Part shown: positions 15,511 to 23,644 of the stretch, piece after piece | Numbering within the stretch: the first letter of the stretch is position 1 | How the letters are laid out: every line of letters starts with the position of its first letter | Assembly (NCBI GenBank): GCA_028689635.1 | Contig: JAQVCU010000003.1 | Coordinates: 17,465 to 81,464 of the forward strand | Direction of reading: 5' to 3' | From: Oscillospiraceae bacterium | GTDB taxonomy: Bacteria > Bacillota > Clostridia > Oscillospirales > Ruminococcaceae | Length of the DNA stretch: 64,000 nucleotides | Program-made: the position numbers and the translations under genes | Notes under the pieces: generated by a model | The model's database searches: none | What the model saw: the letters and a program-made list of their open reading frames with translations, nothing else | Told to the model about the DNA's origin: nothing

Positions 15511-16869
15511 TTGATACATAAATACGAAATGAACGGCTTTTATATTGTCCTGGACGTCAATTCCGGGGCGGTGCATGTGGTGGACAAGCTGATCTACGAT
15601 ATGCTGGATGTGGTCTGCCCGCCTTTTTCCGCCGATGGGATGGGAAAAGCGGTGGAAAGCCTGGACGGGGAATATCCCCGGGAGGAGATCTGCGAGGCTT
15701 ATGAAGAGCTGGCCACCCTTTATCGGGAAGGGCAGCTGTTTACCGAGGACGATTACGGCCAGTATGCCGGGAAAATGGTGGCCTCGCCCGTGAAGGCCCT
15801 GTGCCTGCATGTGGCCCACGACTGCAACCTGCGCTGCCAATACTGCTTTGCCTCTACGGGAGATTTTGGAGGCGGACGGTCGTTGATGCCGGTGGAGACC
15901 GGGAAAAAAGCCATTGATTTTCTGATCAAAAGCTCCGCGGGGCGGCGGAACCTGGAAGTGGACTTCTTTGGCGGCGAGCCGCTGATGAACTGGAAAATGG
16001 TGGAGGAGACCGTGCGCTACGCCCGGGAGCAGGAAAAGATCCACAACAAAAACTTCCGCTTTACTGTCACCACCAACGGGATGTTGCTGGACGATGAGAA
16101 AATTGATTTTATCAACAAGGAAATGTCCAACGTGGTGCTTTCCATCGACGGGCGGCGGGAAGTCAACGATCGGGTGCGTTCCCGGGTGGATGGCAGCGGC
16201 TGCTACGATTCCATCGTGCCGAAGTTCCAGAAGCTGGTGGAGCGGCGCGGCGACGGGCAGTATTATGTCCGCGGCACCTATACCAAGTACAACCTGGATT
16301 TTGCGCAGGACGTGCTGCATCTGAATAGCCTGGGCTTCGACCAGATCTCGGTGGAGCCGGTGGTGAGCGATCCCGGCTTGCCCTATACCCTGGAGGAGAG
16401 CGATCTGCCCGCCATCTATGCGGAATATGAACGTCTGGCAAAGACCATGATCCAGCGCAAAAAAGAGGGGAAAGGCTTTAACTTTTTCCATTTTATGTTG
16501 GATCTGGATCAGGGGCCCTGCGCCATTAAGCGCCTGCGGGGCTGCGGCTGCGGCAACGAGTATGTGGCCATCACCCCGGACGGGGATATTTACCCCTGCC
16601 ATCAGTTTGTGGGGCAGGAGCAGTGGAAAATGGGCAGCCTCAACGACGGCACCTTCGATTTCGCCATGAAGTCCGATTTTGCCGCGGCCAATGTTTACAC
16701 CAAGCCGGACTGCCAGAAATGCTGGGCTCGGTTCTACTGTTCCGGCGGCTGCAACGCCAACTCCGCCACCTATTGCGGCAGCATTCATAAGCCCTACAAA
16801 ATTTCCTGCGATCTGGAGAAAAAGCGTCTGGAATGCGCTATCATGATCAAGGCGGCCATGGCGGAATAA
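15511..16869 (+). CDS. scfB: SCIFF radical SAM maturase
   Basis: This 452-residue radical SAM/SPASM enzyme forms the thioether cross-links in SCIFF. The N-terminal RRE-like part starts MIHKYEMNGFYIVLDVNSGA. The cluster motif is CNLRCQYC (CxxxCxxC) in HVAHDCNLRCQYCFAS. The C-terminal SPASM region has CPC-type cysteines in RGCGCGNEY, DIYPCHQF, CQKCWARFYCSGGCNANS and ISCDLEK, binding auxiliary clusters. The start is TTG at 15511: it keeps the conserved MIHKY N-terminus and has GGGAAAGG ten bases upstream. Confidence 0.94.
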   Translation: MIHKYEMNGFYIVLDVNSGAVHVVDKLIYDMLDVVCPPFSADGMGKAVESLDGEYPREEICEAYEELATLYREGQLFTEDDYGQYAGKMVASPVKALCLHVAHDCNLRCQYCFASTGDFGGGRSLMPVETGKKAIDFLIKSSAGRRNLEVDFFGGEPLMNWKMVEETVRYAREQEKIHNKNFRFTVTTNGMLLDDEKIDFINKEMSNVVLSIDGRREVNDRVRSRVDGSGCYDSIVPKFQKLVERRGDGQYYVRGTYTKYNLDFAQDVLHLNSLGFDQISVEPVVSDPGLPYTLEESDLPAIYAEYERLAKTMIQRKKEGKGFNFFHFMLDLDQGPCAIKRLRGCGCGNEYVAITPDGDIYPCHQFVGQEQWKMGSLNDGTFDFAMKSDFAAANVYTKPDCQKCWARFYCSGGCNANSATYCGSIHKPYKISCDLEKKRLECAIMIKAAMAE

Positions 16870-16908
16870 GCGGCAATGGCCCGTCGGCGGGATGAAAATA
16901 CAAAGGCA

Positions 16909-16942
16909 ACGGCCGGTGCGCGGGAAATCCGCGGACCGGCCG
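16909..16942 (+). terminator. Hairpin after scfB, probable terminator
   Basis: AACGGCCGGT pairs with ACCGGCCGTT around a smaller GCGG/CCGC stem. It has no long T run, so it may be a weak terminator or only an RNA-stabilising hairpin. Confidence 0.45.
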
Positions 16943-17015
16943 TTATCGTTTGCCGCCTGCAGGCGCGGCGGGGTACAGAGGGCCATGCTGTGGTTGCGGC
17001 GGGAAAAAGATGGTG

Positions 17016-17044
17016 TTGAATTTGTCCATATATCGTATTATACT
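17016..17044 (+). promoter_or_regulatory. Promoter of the HD/HD-GYP gene
   Basis: TTGAAT at 17016-17021 and TATACT at 17039-17044 are 17 bases apart, 80 bases before the ATG at 17125. A GGGGG...CCCCCTTTTG hairpin near 17066-17090 lies in the leader. Confidence 0.6.
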
Positions 17045-17124
17045 GAAAAGCAGGATAAAATTATTGGGGGCTGCCGCCCCCCTTTTGCGCCCGTCTGGGC
17101 GCAAAACAGGAAGGAGCCGCCGTT

Positions 17125-17304
17125 ATGCCGGAGCGTCTGCATCTGGGAAAAATTGATGCCATGGCCGCGATCTATGCCGTCAGCGCTACCTTGCGCCGCA
17201 TCGATGAGCGGCTGATCGACCACGGCGAGCGGGTGCTTTCATCGCCTGCGCTCTGTGCGAGGAGGGGGATTTTCCCCTCGATCAAAAAGCCTTATTCCTT
17301 TTGA
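17125..17304 (+). pseudogene. N-terminal fragment of the HD/HD-GYP gene, cut off by a frameshift
   Basis: The ATG at 17125 follows GGAGCCGCC-type sequence and opens a frame (MPERLHLGKIDAMAAIYAVS) that ends at 17302-17304. Reading on in the frame of the next gene from about 17236 gives IACALCEEGDFPLDQKALFL, which joins smoothly to SIFHDIGAYKT. One missing base, most likely a G in GTGGCTTTC, near 17233-17236 would restore a single protein of about 425 residues. Confidence 0.7.
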
Positions 17305-18401
17305 GCATTTTTCATGACATCGGCGCTTATAAAACAGACGAGATCGACCGCATGGTGGAGTTTGAGACCCATGATGTGTGGAACCATTCGATCTACGGAT
17401 ATCTGTTTTTGAAGTATATGACTCCGCTGGAGAAATATGCGAGGGCCATCTTCTACCACCATACCCCGTGGGCTGGTCTGGAAGAACTGGAGGAGGACTG
17501 CCGCGGCTACGCGGGCCTGATCCACCTTGCCGACCGGGTGGACATCGCGGCGCATCTGGAACAGGACGGCCCTCAGATCGAGAGCCTGCTCTCCAATTCT
17601 CGCGGGGCTTTTAACGAAGGTTATGTCAAGGCGCTGCGGCGCTGCTACAGGCAAAAGATCTTGCCATTTTTGGAGAACGGCGGCTACCGGGAGGCCAATC
17701 TCCGGCGCTGCGGCGGTTTCATGCCAGAGGCCGCCGAGGCCCTGGAATACCTGAAGATGATCGTATATTCCATCGATTTTCGCAGCGAGCACACGGTGAC
17801 CCATACGGTCAACACGGTGTCCCTGGCCCTCAACATCGCCCGCCGCTTTGGCCTGGACGAGGGGGAACTGGAAAAGATCTATTTGGGGGCGCTGCTGCAC
17901 GATGTGGGGAAAATTGCCATCCCGGCGTCGATCCTGGAACATCCGGGAAAGCTGTCGGGGGAGCAGATGGCGGTCATGCGGACCCATGTGGAGGAGACGC
18001 GGGCGCTGATCCAGGGCATTGTGCCGGAGGATATCTGCGAGATCGCCGTGCGGCATCATGAAAAGCTGGACGGATCCGGTTATCCCCGGGGCCTTACCGG
18101 GGAAGAGCTTACCATGCCCCAGCGGATCGTGGCGGTGGCCGATATTGTAAGCGCCCTGAGCAGCCGGCGCAGCTATAAGGAACCCTTCCCCAAAGAGAAA
18201 ACGTTGACGATTTTGGCTCAGATGAGCGCGGCCCAGCTTGACCCTCAGATCTGCGCCTATGTGTCGGAAAATTACGACGCCATTATGAATTCTACGGAGG
18301 AGGGGCGCCGCCGTGTGATCGGGCAGTATCAGGGGATCATGCAGGAGTTTCAGGAGATCTCTTCGCGCCTGGACAGCCGAGGGGAGCGGAAAGGGCTTTA
18401 A
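17301..18401 (+). CDS. HD and HD-GYP domain protein (main part of a frameshifted gene)
   Basis: This open part encodes 366 residues. An N-terminal degenerate HD domain has FHDIGAYKT and YHHTPW. A second, HD-GYP domain follows with HTVTHTVNTVSLALNIA, LLHDVGKIAIPASIL, the HHEKLDGSGYPRGL motif and VADIVSALSSRRSYK. HD-GYP proteins usually hydrolyse cyclic di-GMP or related dinucleotides in the cytoplasm. If the frameshift is real, translation could begin only at a weak internal codon such as TTG 17301, giving a shortened N-terminal domain. Read with the fragment at 17125, this would be an ordinary two-domain signalling protein. Confidence 0.8.
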   Translation: MSIFHDIGAYKTDEIDRMVEFETHDVWNHSIYGYLFLKYMTPLEKYARAIFYHHTPWAGLEELEEDCRGYAGLIHLADRVDIAAHLEQDGPQIESLLSNSRGAFNEGYVKALRRCYRQKILPFLENGGYREANLRRCGGFMPEAAEALEYLKMIVYSIDFRSEHTVTHTVNTVSLALNIARRFGLDEGELEKIYLGALLHDVGKIAIPASILEHPGKLSGEQMAVMRTHVEETRALIQGIVPEDICEIAVRHHEKLDGSGYPRGLTGEELTMPQRIVAVADIVSALSSRRSYKEPFPKEKTLTILAQMSAAQLDPQICAYVSENYDAIMNSTEEGRRRVIGQYQGIMQEFQEISSRLDSRGERKGL

Positions 18402-18573
18402 CCGCGTTTTCCCCTGCAAAATGGCGGGCCTGGATCTCACGGGGGGCGGTTATCGCCCTACGGGAAAACCGGGTCGAGGAAGAGCGGCTTTCCTCCTCCG
18501 GTAGGGTCATCGGGCGGCTGTGCGAAAACAAAACCGGCGCTTGGAAAGCCGGGAAAGATCTCTCTCAGGACAC

Positions 18574-18617
18574 AAAAAAGGCGAGTGGAAAGCGTACTGC
18601 TTTCCACTCGCCTTTTT
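18574..18617. terminator. Strong bidirectional terminator
   Basis: AAAAAGGCGAGTGGAAAGC pairs with GCTTTCCACTCGCCTTTTT around a short GTACT loop. It lies between the convergent HD-GYP and TVP38 genes and can serve both. The stretch from 18402 to 18573 holds no recognised gene. Confidence 0.88.
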
Positions 18618-18711
18618 ATGAACCCGGTTTGCCGGGCGTGTAATGCGTTTGCCAGCAAATTCCCCCTCAAAGACGGGCTTTGAAGGTCTCTTTTTTCGAT
18701 GGGCCTGCGGA

Positions 18712-19308
18712 TCAGATATTCAGCAGAAAACGGGAGATGGCGGCCAGCCCCATGCTGTAGAGAAAGATGGAAAAGGGTTTGCACAGCAGGATGATGAGCA
18801 CATATTTTTTGAAATCCATCTTGGTAAGGCCCGTGAGGTAACAAAGAAAATCGTCCGGGGCCATGGGGAAAAAGATGGCGGCGGCGAAAAAACGCTCATA
18901 GGCTTTCCCGCGATCCAGCCAGCCGATGTATTTGTCGATGGTCTTTTGGCGGAACAGGGCACGGATCACCGGCATCCCATAGCGGCGGGAGATGCAGAAA
19001 ACGAGAATGGAACCGGTGCAGATGCTGATATAATTGTAGACGAAGCCCATGAGCGGGCCGAAAAGGATGACACCCGCGGCATTGGTAATGCCTCCGGGGA
19101 TAATGGGCACGATGACCTGGACGGTTTGCAACAGCATGAACAGCGCCGGGCCCCAGGGACCGGCGGCCTGGACAAAGCTCTCCAGTTTTTCCTGCGAGGT
19201 AAAAACTCCGCTGGAAATACCCCAGACGCACAGGACTACGGTGGCGATGAGGCCGAGCAGGCTTAAAAGGTTGACGACGTTGCGAGAGACGTTAATTTTG
19301 CTTTCCAT
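18712..19308 (-). CDS. TVP38/TMEM64 (DedA-superfamily) membrane protein
   Basis: This 198-residue membrane protein has about five helices and the SNARE-associated/VTT domain. Motifs are VPIIPGGITNAAGVILFGPLMG and FFPMAPDDFLCYLTGLTKM. The family is linked to lipid flipping or membrane homeostasis. The start at 19308 has AAGGAG upstream and overlaps the glycosyltransferase gene by 17 bases; a longer frame is possible but lacks such a site. The pairing suggests a shared role in membrane glycolipids (inference). Confidence 0.85.
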   Translation of the reverse strand: MESKINVSRNVVNLLSLLGLIATVVLCVWGISSGVFTSQEKLESFVQAAGPWGPALFMLLQTVQVIVPIIPGGITNAAGVILFGPLMGFVYNYISICTGSILVFCISRRYGMPVIRALFRQKTIDKYIGWLDRGKAYERFFAAAIFFPMAPDDFLCYLTGLTKMDFKKYVLIILLCKPFSIFLYSMGLAAISRFLLNI

Positions 19309-20395
19309 AGGCGGCTCCTTTGACGGCTTGAGAGCGGGAGGATCCTTGGGCGGGCCGGGCTGGAAAGGGGGCGGTATCCTCCGCCACCTGGGCGTAAAAG
19401 CTTCGCCACAGCTGGGCCACATGGGCGCGGCAATAAAACTCATGGCCTTTCCAGGACATGGCGGCGGCCGTTTCGTACCATTGCGGATCCTTTTTCAGGC
19501 GCTGCAGCTGCGCCATAAGCTCGCCGTTGCTGTGCCCCTTTTGATAATAGCCGGTGAGGATGCCCTCGTACAGGAGAAGATCCCGCAGGAGGATGGGCAC
19601 CCGGCAGTTCATCGCCTCCAAAATCGTCATGGGGAACAATTCGTCGTAGGAGGGGAGGAACATGACGTCCGCCAGATTGTAAAATTCGTTCATTTTGTCG
19701 TGAGGCACCAGGCCGGGGAAGCAGACGTTGGATGGGGCGGAGCGCACCAGGGCCTGGATCTCTTCGCAGCCGTCGGAGAGTTTGCCAAAGGTATAGCCGC
19801 CGGCCCAGACAAACTGGACATCCGGCATACGCTGGGCAATGCTGACAAAATCGAACACGCCCTTGCGCTTTTGCAGCTGCCCGGCGCAGACTACAGTAAA
19901 ACGGTCGGGATCCAGGCCGTAGCTTTGCCGCAGGCTGCGGCGTTTTTCATCGGGCAAACGGAAAAATTCTTTTTCGGAGGCAAAATTGGGGATATAGGTC
20001 ACCCGTTCCGGGTCGACGCCGTAAGCGGCGAGACGTTCGATAAAATAGGGGTTGACCGCCACCAGATAATCCATGCGTTTGTAAAACCAGATGATGTAGC
20101 GGTAAAAAACGGCGCGGGCCAAGGCGGGCAGCCGGATGCTCTTATCCATCGTCTCCGGCAGGAAATGGACATAGCCCACGGTTTTCCCTTTCATCCGCGC
20201 GCCGGGCAGGCGCAGGAGCAAATCGGGATTGATGGTATGAAAATGAGTGATATCGCAGGATCTCCAGGAATTTTCCACAACGGAGAATTCGTCGGACAGC
20301 TCGGTGCGGACAAGTTCGACCTGCTCGTCGTGAGCGGTGAGCACTCCATGCCCCTGGACGCTGTCCGCGTGGGAAAGCATATTGATTGTCGTCAT
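19292..20395 (-). CDS. GT4-family glycosyltransferase, probably for a glycolipid
   Basis: This 367-residue GT-B enzyme has the C-terminal donor site DVMFLPSYDELFPMTILEAM with the E-x7-E motif. The opening MTTINMLSHADSVQGHGV and GYVHFLPETMDKS resemble Gram-positive diacylglycerol glycosyltransferases such as CpoA/LafB. The likely product is a glucosyl- or galactosyl-diacylglycerol at the inner membrane face, though the sugar is not readable. It is the first gene of a two-gene minus-strand operon with the TVP38 protein. Confidence 0.8.
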   Translation of the reverse strand: MTTINMLSHADSVQGHGVLTAHDEQVELVRTELSDEFSVVENSWRSCDITHFHTINPDLLLRLPGARMKGKTVGYVHFLPETMDKSIRLPALARAVFYRYIIWFYKRMDYLVAVNPYFIERLAAYGVDPERVTYIPNFASEKEFFRLPDEKRRSLRQSYGLDPDRFTVVCAGQLQKRKGVFDFVSIAQRMPDVQFVWAGGYTFGKLSDGCEEIQALVRSAPSNVCFPGLVPHDKMNEFYNLADVMFLPSYDELFPMTILEAMNCRVPILLRDLLLYEGILTGYYQKGHSNGELMAQLQRLKKDPQWYETAAAMSWKGHEFYCRAHVAQLWRSFYAQVAEDTAPFPARPAQGSSRSQAVKGAAYGKQN

Positions 20396-20595
20396 TTTGA
20401 TAACCTCTTTATTCTTTGTTTGGCGCCGGTCAGAGCGGATGCCTGTCTACCCTGAAAGACACCCGGTTTTCTTTTTTCCTCTGTTATTTATTATAACGAA
20501 ACAGATGGTTAATTTGTGTCAGGGATCTGTAAAATCTTAAAAAAAACTGGAGCTTTTTACAAGAAATTGAGAAAAATACCGTGAAAAGTCCACTG

Positions 20596-20624
20596 TTGTA
20601 ATAAGATGTCTTATGTGGTATAGT
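20596..20624 (+). promoter_or_regulatory. Promoter of the sugar isomerase gene
   Basis: TTGTAA at 20596-20601 and TATAGT at 20619-20624 are 17 bases apart, about 50 bases before the start codon. Confidence 0.65.
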
Positions 20625-20676
20625 TTAAAAAAGAGGGCACGGCCTGTATCATCCAACAAAGAAAGGAATGTATTGT

Positions 20677-21507
20677 ATGCTGAAGATCGACAAATCCCGC
20701 GTGGCAGGCATGAATATTTGCTACCAGCTGTTCCCCGTAGAGTATTTTTTGGATTCTATGGTGGAGATGGGAGTGCAGAGCATTGAATTTTGGGGCGGAT
20801 ATCCCCATCAGTTCATTCTGGACGCATCGTATCCCCCTTTGAAGGATATTAAAAAACTGATCCGGGAAAGGGAGCTGAACCTGCTGTGCTATACCCCGGA
20901 GCAGATCATTTACCCCTTTAATATCGCCGACCCCGACCCCACGGTGAGGGAGCTTTCGGTGGAGCATTTCCGCCGCTGCGTTTACGCCACTGCGGAGCTG
21001 GGCGCCCCGAAGATGCTGATGACCTGTGGCCACGGCTATGAGAACCAGCCCGTGGAAGAGGCGTGGAAACGCTCCCGCGAGTCTTTGCGCAACATCGCCG
21101 AATATGCGGAAAAAATGGGCGTTACCCTGGCGCTGGAGAACCTGCAGCGCGTAGAGACCAACCTGATCTGGCGGCTGGACCAGCTTAAGAGGATGATCGA
21201 CGAGCTGCAGTCCCCTGCGGTAAAGGCCATTGTAGATACGGTGCCGCTCCATTTGGAGGGCAAGACCACCAAGGATTACATCGAAGCGTTCGGCGAGGAT
21301 CTGATCCATGTCCACATTGTAGACGGCAAGCCCACCGGCCACATGGCCTGGGGCGACGGCGAGCTGGATCTGGACACCGATATACAGTATCTGGTGGATA
21401 TGGATTACAAGGGCACCATGTCCTTTGAGATCTGCGGCTGCGACCAGCACGACCCCAACCCCAGCATGGCGAAAAGCTTTAGCCGCATTGAAAAATACTT
21501 GAAATAA
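20677..21507 (+). CDS. Sugar phosphate isomerase/epimerase (TIM barrel)
   Basis: This 276-residue protein of the AP-endonuclease-2 superfamily (IolE/xylose-isomerase-like) has a metal site with ALENL, IVDTVPLHL, HVHIVDGKPTGHMAWGDGELD and MSFEICG. The gene stands alone between its own promoter and terminator, so the substrate is not predictable. The start at 20677 is preferred over an ATG at 20668 because GAAAGGA directly abuts the latter and is nine bases from the former. Confidence 0.85.
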   Translation: MLKIDKSRVAGMNICYQLFPVEYFLDSMVEMGVQSIEFWGGYPHQFILDASYPPLKDIKKLIRERELNLLCYTPEQIIYPFNIADPDPTVRELSVEHFRRCVYATAELGAPKMLMTCGHGYENQPVEEAWKRSRESLRNIAEYAEKMGVTLALENLQRVETNLIWRLDQLKRMIDELQSPAVKAIVDTVPLHLEGKTTKDYIEAFGEDLIHVHIVDGKPTGHMAWGDGELDLDTDIQYLVDMDYKGTMSFEICGCDQHDPNPSMAKSFSRIEKYLK

Positions 21508-21528
21508 GCCGTTTTTGACGGAAATAGG

Positions 21529-21565
21529 AAAGGCACAGGCGCTGGTTTGCACCTGTGCCTTTTTG
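21529..21565 (+). terminator. Terminator after the sugar isomerase gene
   Basis: AAAGGCACAGG and CCTGTGCCTTTTT form a good stem ending in five T, about 20 bases after the stop codon. Confidence 0.85.
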
Positions 21566-21595
21566 GCGGGGTTCTGGCATGGGAGGGAAGGCCGT

Positions 21596-22027
21596 TTACC
21601 GCCGGGCGGAGCCTTGGGCGCGCAGAAGGATCTGCTCCTGGATCTGCAAGGGGCTGAGCTTTTCTTTCCCCCCGGCTGTCTTGATGTAGACTTCACCCTT
21701 TGAGGTGGCGAAAAGGCGGCTTGAGCGGTATGGGACAACCCCGATCTCCACAATAAAGGTGTCTTCCACGGCGCTGCCACCTTCTGTAAAGACCTGATGG
21801 AAACGGATAAAATAAAGATCGGGGCTGATATAGGGCTCGGCGGCGGAGAGGGATTCGGCCACCCGCTTTTGTACGGTATCCCTATCCTGCGGCGGCAGTA
21901 AGACGCCTTTGACCACCCGGTTGTCGTCGACGCCCCAGAAGATCCGCCCGGTGGCGGTAAGGCTGCTGTTGAGATAGGCGTTGATATAGATCTCCGCATT
22001 GGCGACGATAGAGGCGCAGGGGTTCAT
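21596..22027 (-). CDS. Short AlbA_2/Schlafen-type domain protein
   Basis: This 143-residue protein resembles the AlbA_2 (Schlafen-type, formerly divergent AAA_4) nucleic-acid-binding domain: INAYLNSSLTATGRIFWGVDDNRVVKGV, then PDLYFIRFHQVF and VEIGVVPYRSSRLF...GEVYIKTAGG. The usual N-terminal ESxxLEFK segment is absent and there is no C-terminal effector domain. The start at 22027 has AAGGAGGTG upstream and overlaps the stop of the ATPase gene (ATGA). The two should be co-translated and may work together. Confidence 0.65.
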   Translation of the reverse strand: MNPCASIVANAEIYINAYLNSSLTATGRIFWGVDDNRVVKGVLLPPQDRDTVQKRVAESLSAAEPYISPDLYFIRFHQVFTEGGSAVEDTFIVEIGVVPYRSSRLFATSKGEVYIKTAGGKEKLSPLQIQEQILLRAQGSARR

Positions 22028-22908
22028 CCCGCGCACCTCCTTGAGCTCGATCCCTCACATTCCTCATAGGGGAAAAACCGGTCCAGGCAGAAGAGAGCGG
22101 GGGTGACGGCGTCCCTAGACGATCCGTCGGGATCTTGGCCGGGCGGCTCCAGGGAGATGGGGCGATAGTTGTAGGCCACTGGGCTGTCCTGGCAGACGAG
22201 ATCCGGCAGGTTGAAAAACGAAGCGTCGGAAACGGCAAGGTCCCCCCGTCTGGCGGGATGCTCGGTCAAAATAAACTGGCGGCCCGGCAGGCTTTGAAAG
22301 ACGGCCAACAGCATGCGGATCGTAAGGGGATCGAGGGAGGAAAAGGGGGAATCGCAAAAAAAGACCGAGCCGGGGGGAAACTGGGAAAGCAGGCAGACCA
22401 GCTCTAAATACCGCTCCTCCGCGGCGGTCATGACAACGTTGACCTCTTTTTTGGCCAGACAGGTTCCCAGAATGTGGTGGCCTTTCAGGCCGAGATCCCA
22501 CAAAAAGCGGCTGCACTGCCGGATGGTTTCTTTCGAATAACTCCGGCCCTGGCCGCCATAGATATCCGGAAAATAGAAAAAGAGCTTTCCCAGGTCGATC
22601 TGGGAGGCGGCGGCCATGGCGCTGAAGTTTTCGGCGCACAGGGCCGAAGAGCGGCCGGTGTAGCGGTTTTCCAGCAGAAGGGCGCCCTGGGGAAGGATCA
22701 GGCGCAGGGAGACGCTGCCGTTTTTGTCGGACTCTGAGCGGTAGCAGATGGTGTGATCGCCGTAAAACAGGGCGTGCACCGCCGCCAGCAGCTGCGTTTT
22801 TCCAGCGGCGTTTTGTCCCAAAACGATGTTGAGACCCTGGGGACGAAACTTTAGGCAGAGCTGCCCGATGGGGCCGAAGCGCTCGACCTTGATCCGATCC
22901 AGATACAC
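22024..22908 (-). CDS. RecF/SMC-like AAA ATPase
   Basis: This 294-residue protein starts YLDRIKVERFGPIGQLCLKF, then a Walker A GQNAAGKTQ, like the head domains of RecF, SMC and OLD proteins. SVFFCDSPFSSLDPLTIRM is a Walker-B-like strand with FCDSP in place of LDEP. FILTEHP may be the switch His region. There is no coiled coil and no TOPRIM domain. The start is GTG at 22908 with AGGTGG upstream. It is the first gene of a two-gene unit with the AlbA_2 protein. Its function is unknown; DNA repair or phage defence are possible. Confidence 0.7.
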   Translation of the reverse strand: MYLDRIKVERFGPIGQLCLKFRPQGLNIVLGQNAAGKTQLLAAVHALFYGDHTICYRSESDKNGSVSLRLILPQGALLLENRYTGRSSALCAENFSAMAAASQIDLGKLFFYFPDIYGGQGRSYSKETIRQCSRFLWDLGLKGHHILGTCLAKKEVNVVMTAAEERYLELVCLLSQFPPGSVFFCDSPFSSLDPLTIRMLLAVFQSLPGRQFILTEHPARRGDLAVSDASFFNLPDLVCQDSPVAYNYRPISLEPPGQDPDGSSRDAVTPALFCLDRFFPYEECEGSSSRRCAG

Positions 22909-23061
22909 GAAACCACCTGCCTTTCCGGATCCCGCCGGGGCACCTGTACGCAAGGCGGATTTGGGCGGGGAAGATAATGTTAGAATAGCAAAATCCCGCC
23001 GATAAATCAACCGGCGGGAAGCTGGCCGGGACAGATCCCCCGCCAAAAAGGAAAAATAGAC

Positions 23062-23092
23062 AGAAAAAAAGCCTTGTTCCGAAGAACAAGGC
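23062..23092 (-). terminator. Terminator of the tRNA-Ala gene
   Basis: On the minus strand GCCTTGTTC pairs with GAACAAGGC around a TTCG loop, followed by seven T, directly after the tRNA 3' end. Confidence 0.85.
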
Positions 23093-23094
23093 TC

Positions 23095-23170
<76 letters not shown>

Positions 23171-23366
23171 ATGGTACCCGGCCACCCCTGGCTGTTTTTT
23201 ACAACCTTTCCGGCGACGTATGTTATTATAGCATGGCAAAATTTAAAATGCAATAGGAAATTTTAAAAAAAGACAATTTTTCTTTGAAATACCGCTGAAG
23301 GCGCATTGCAGCAGGGCGCGACGGGGCGACTGCGAGGGGATGGTATGGATTGAAGAGGAAAACTAT

Positions 23367-23420
23367 GGTATAATAACCGCAGCGCAGTTATTATACCTAA
23401 TGGCCGCCCTATGGCTGTAC
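23367..23420. repeat. Partial copy of the modular palindromic repeat
   Basis: GGTATAATAAC pairs with GTTATTATACC, followed by TAATGGCCGCCCTATGG, matching the start of the repeat units at 10999-11251. The remaining 23171-23644 stretch, upstream of the aminopeptidase gene, shows no other gene that I can support. Confidence 0.7.
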
Positions 23421-23644
23421 CGTTGACAGGAAAGAAAAAGGGCGGCGGTATCCGCGAAAGACGACAATAAGCGGTTTTATCCGCTTGATCGTGCCGATCC
23501 CAACCGCAGGGCGGTTGTTCCATTTGATATCGATCTACCGCGCCGTTGGCGGCGCGGGCTGCCGGTGTTTCTGCGCAGGCGGCACTTTACCAGCAAAACA
23601 CAGCCCGGCGGAATAAAAACTGCCGGTGCGGAATGGAGGACAGG

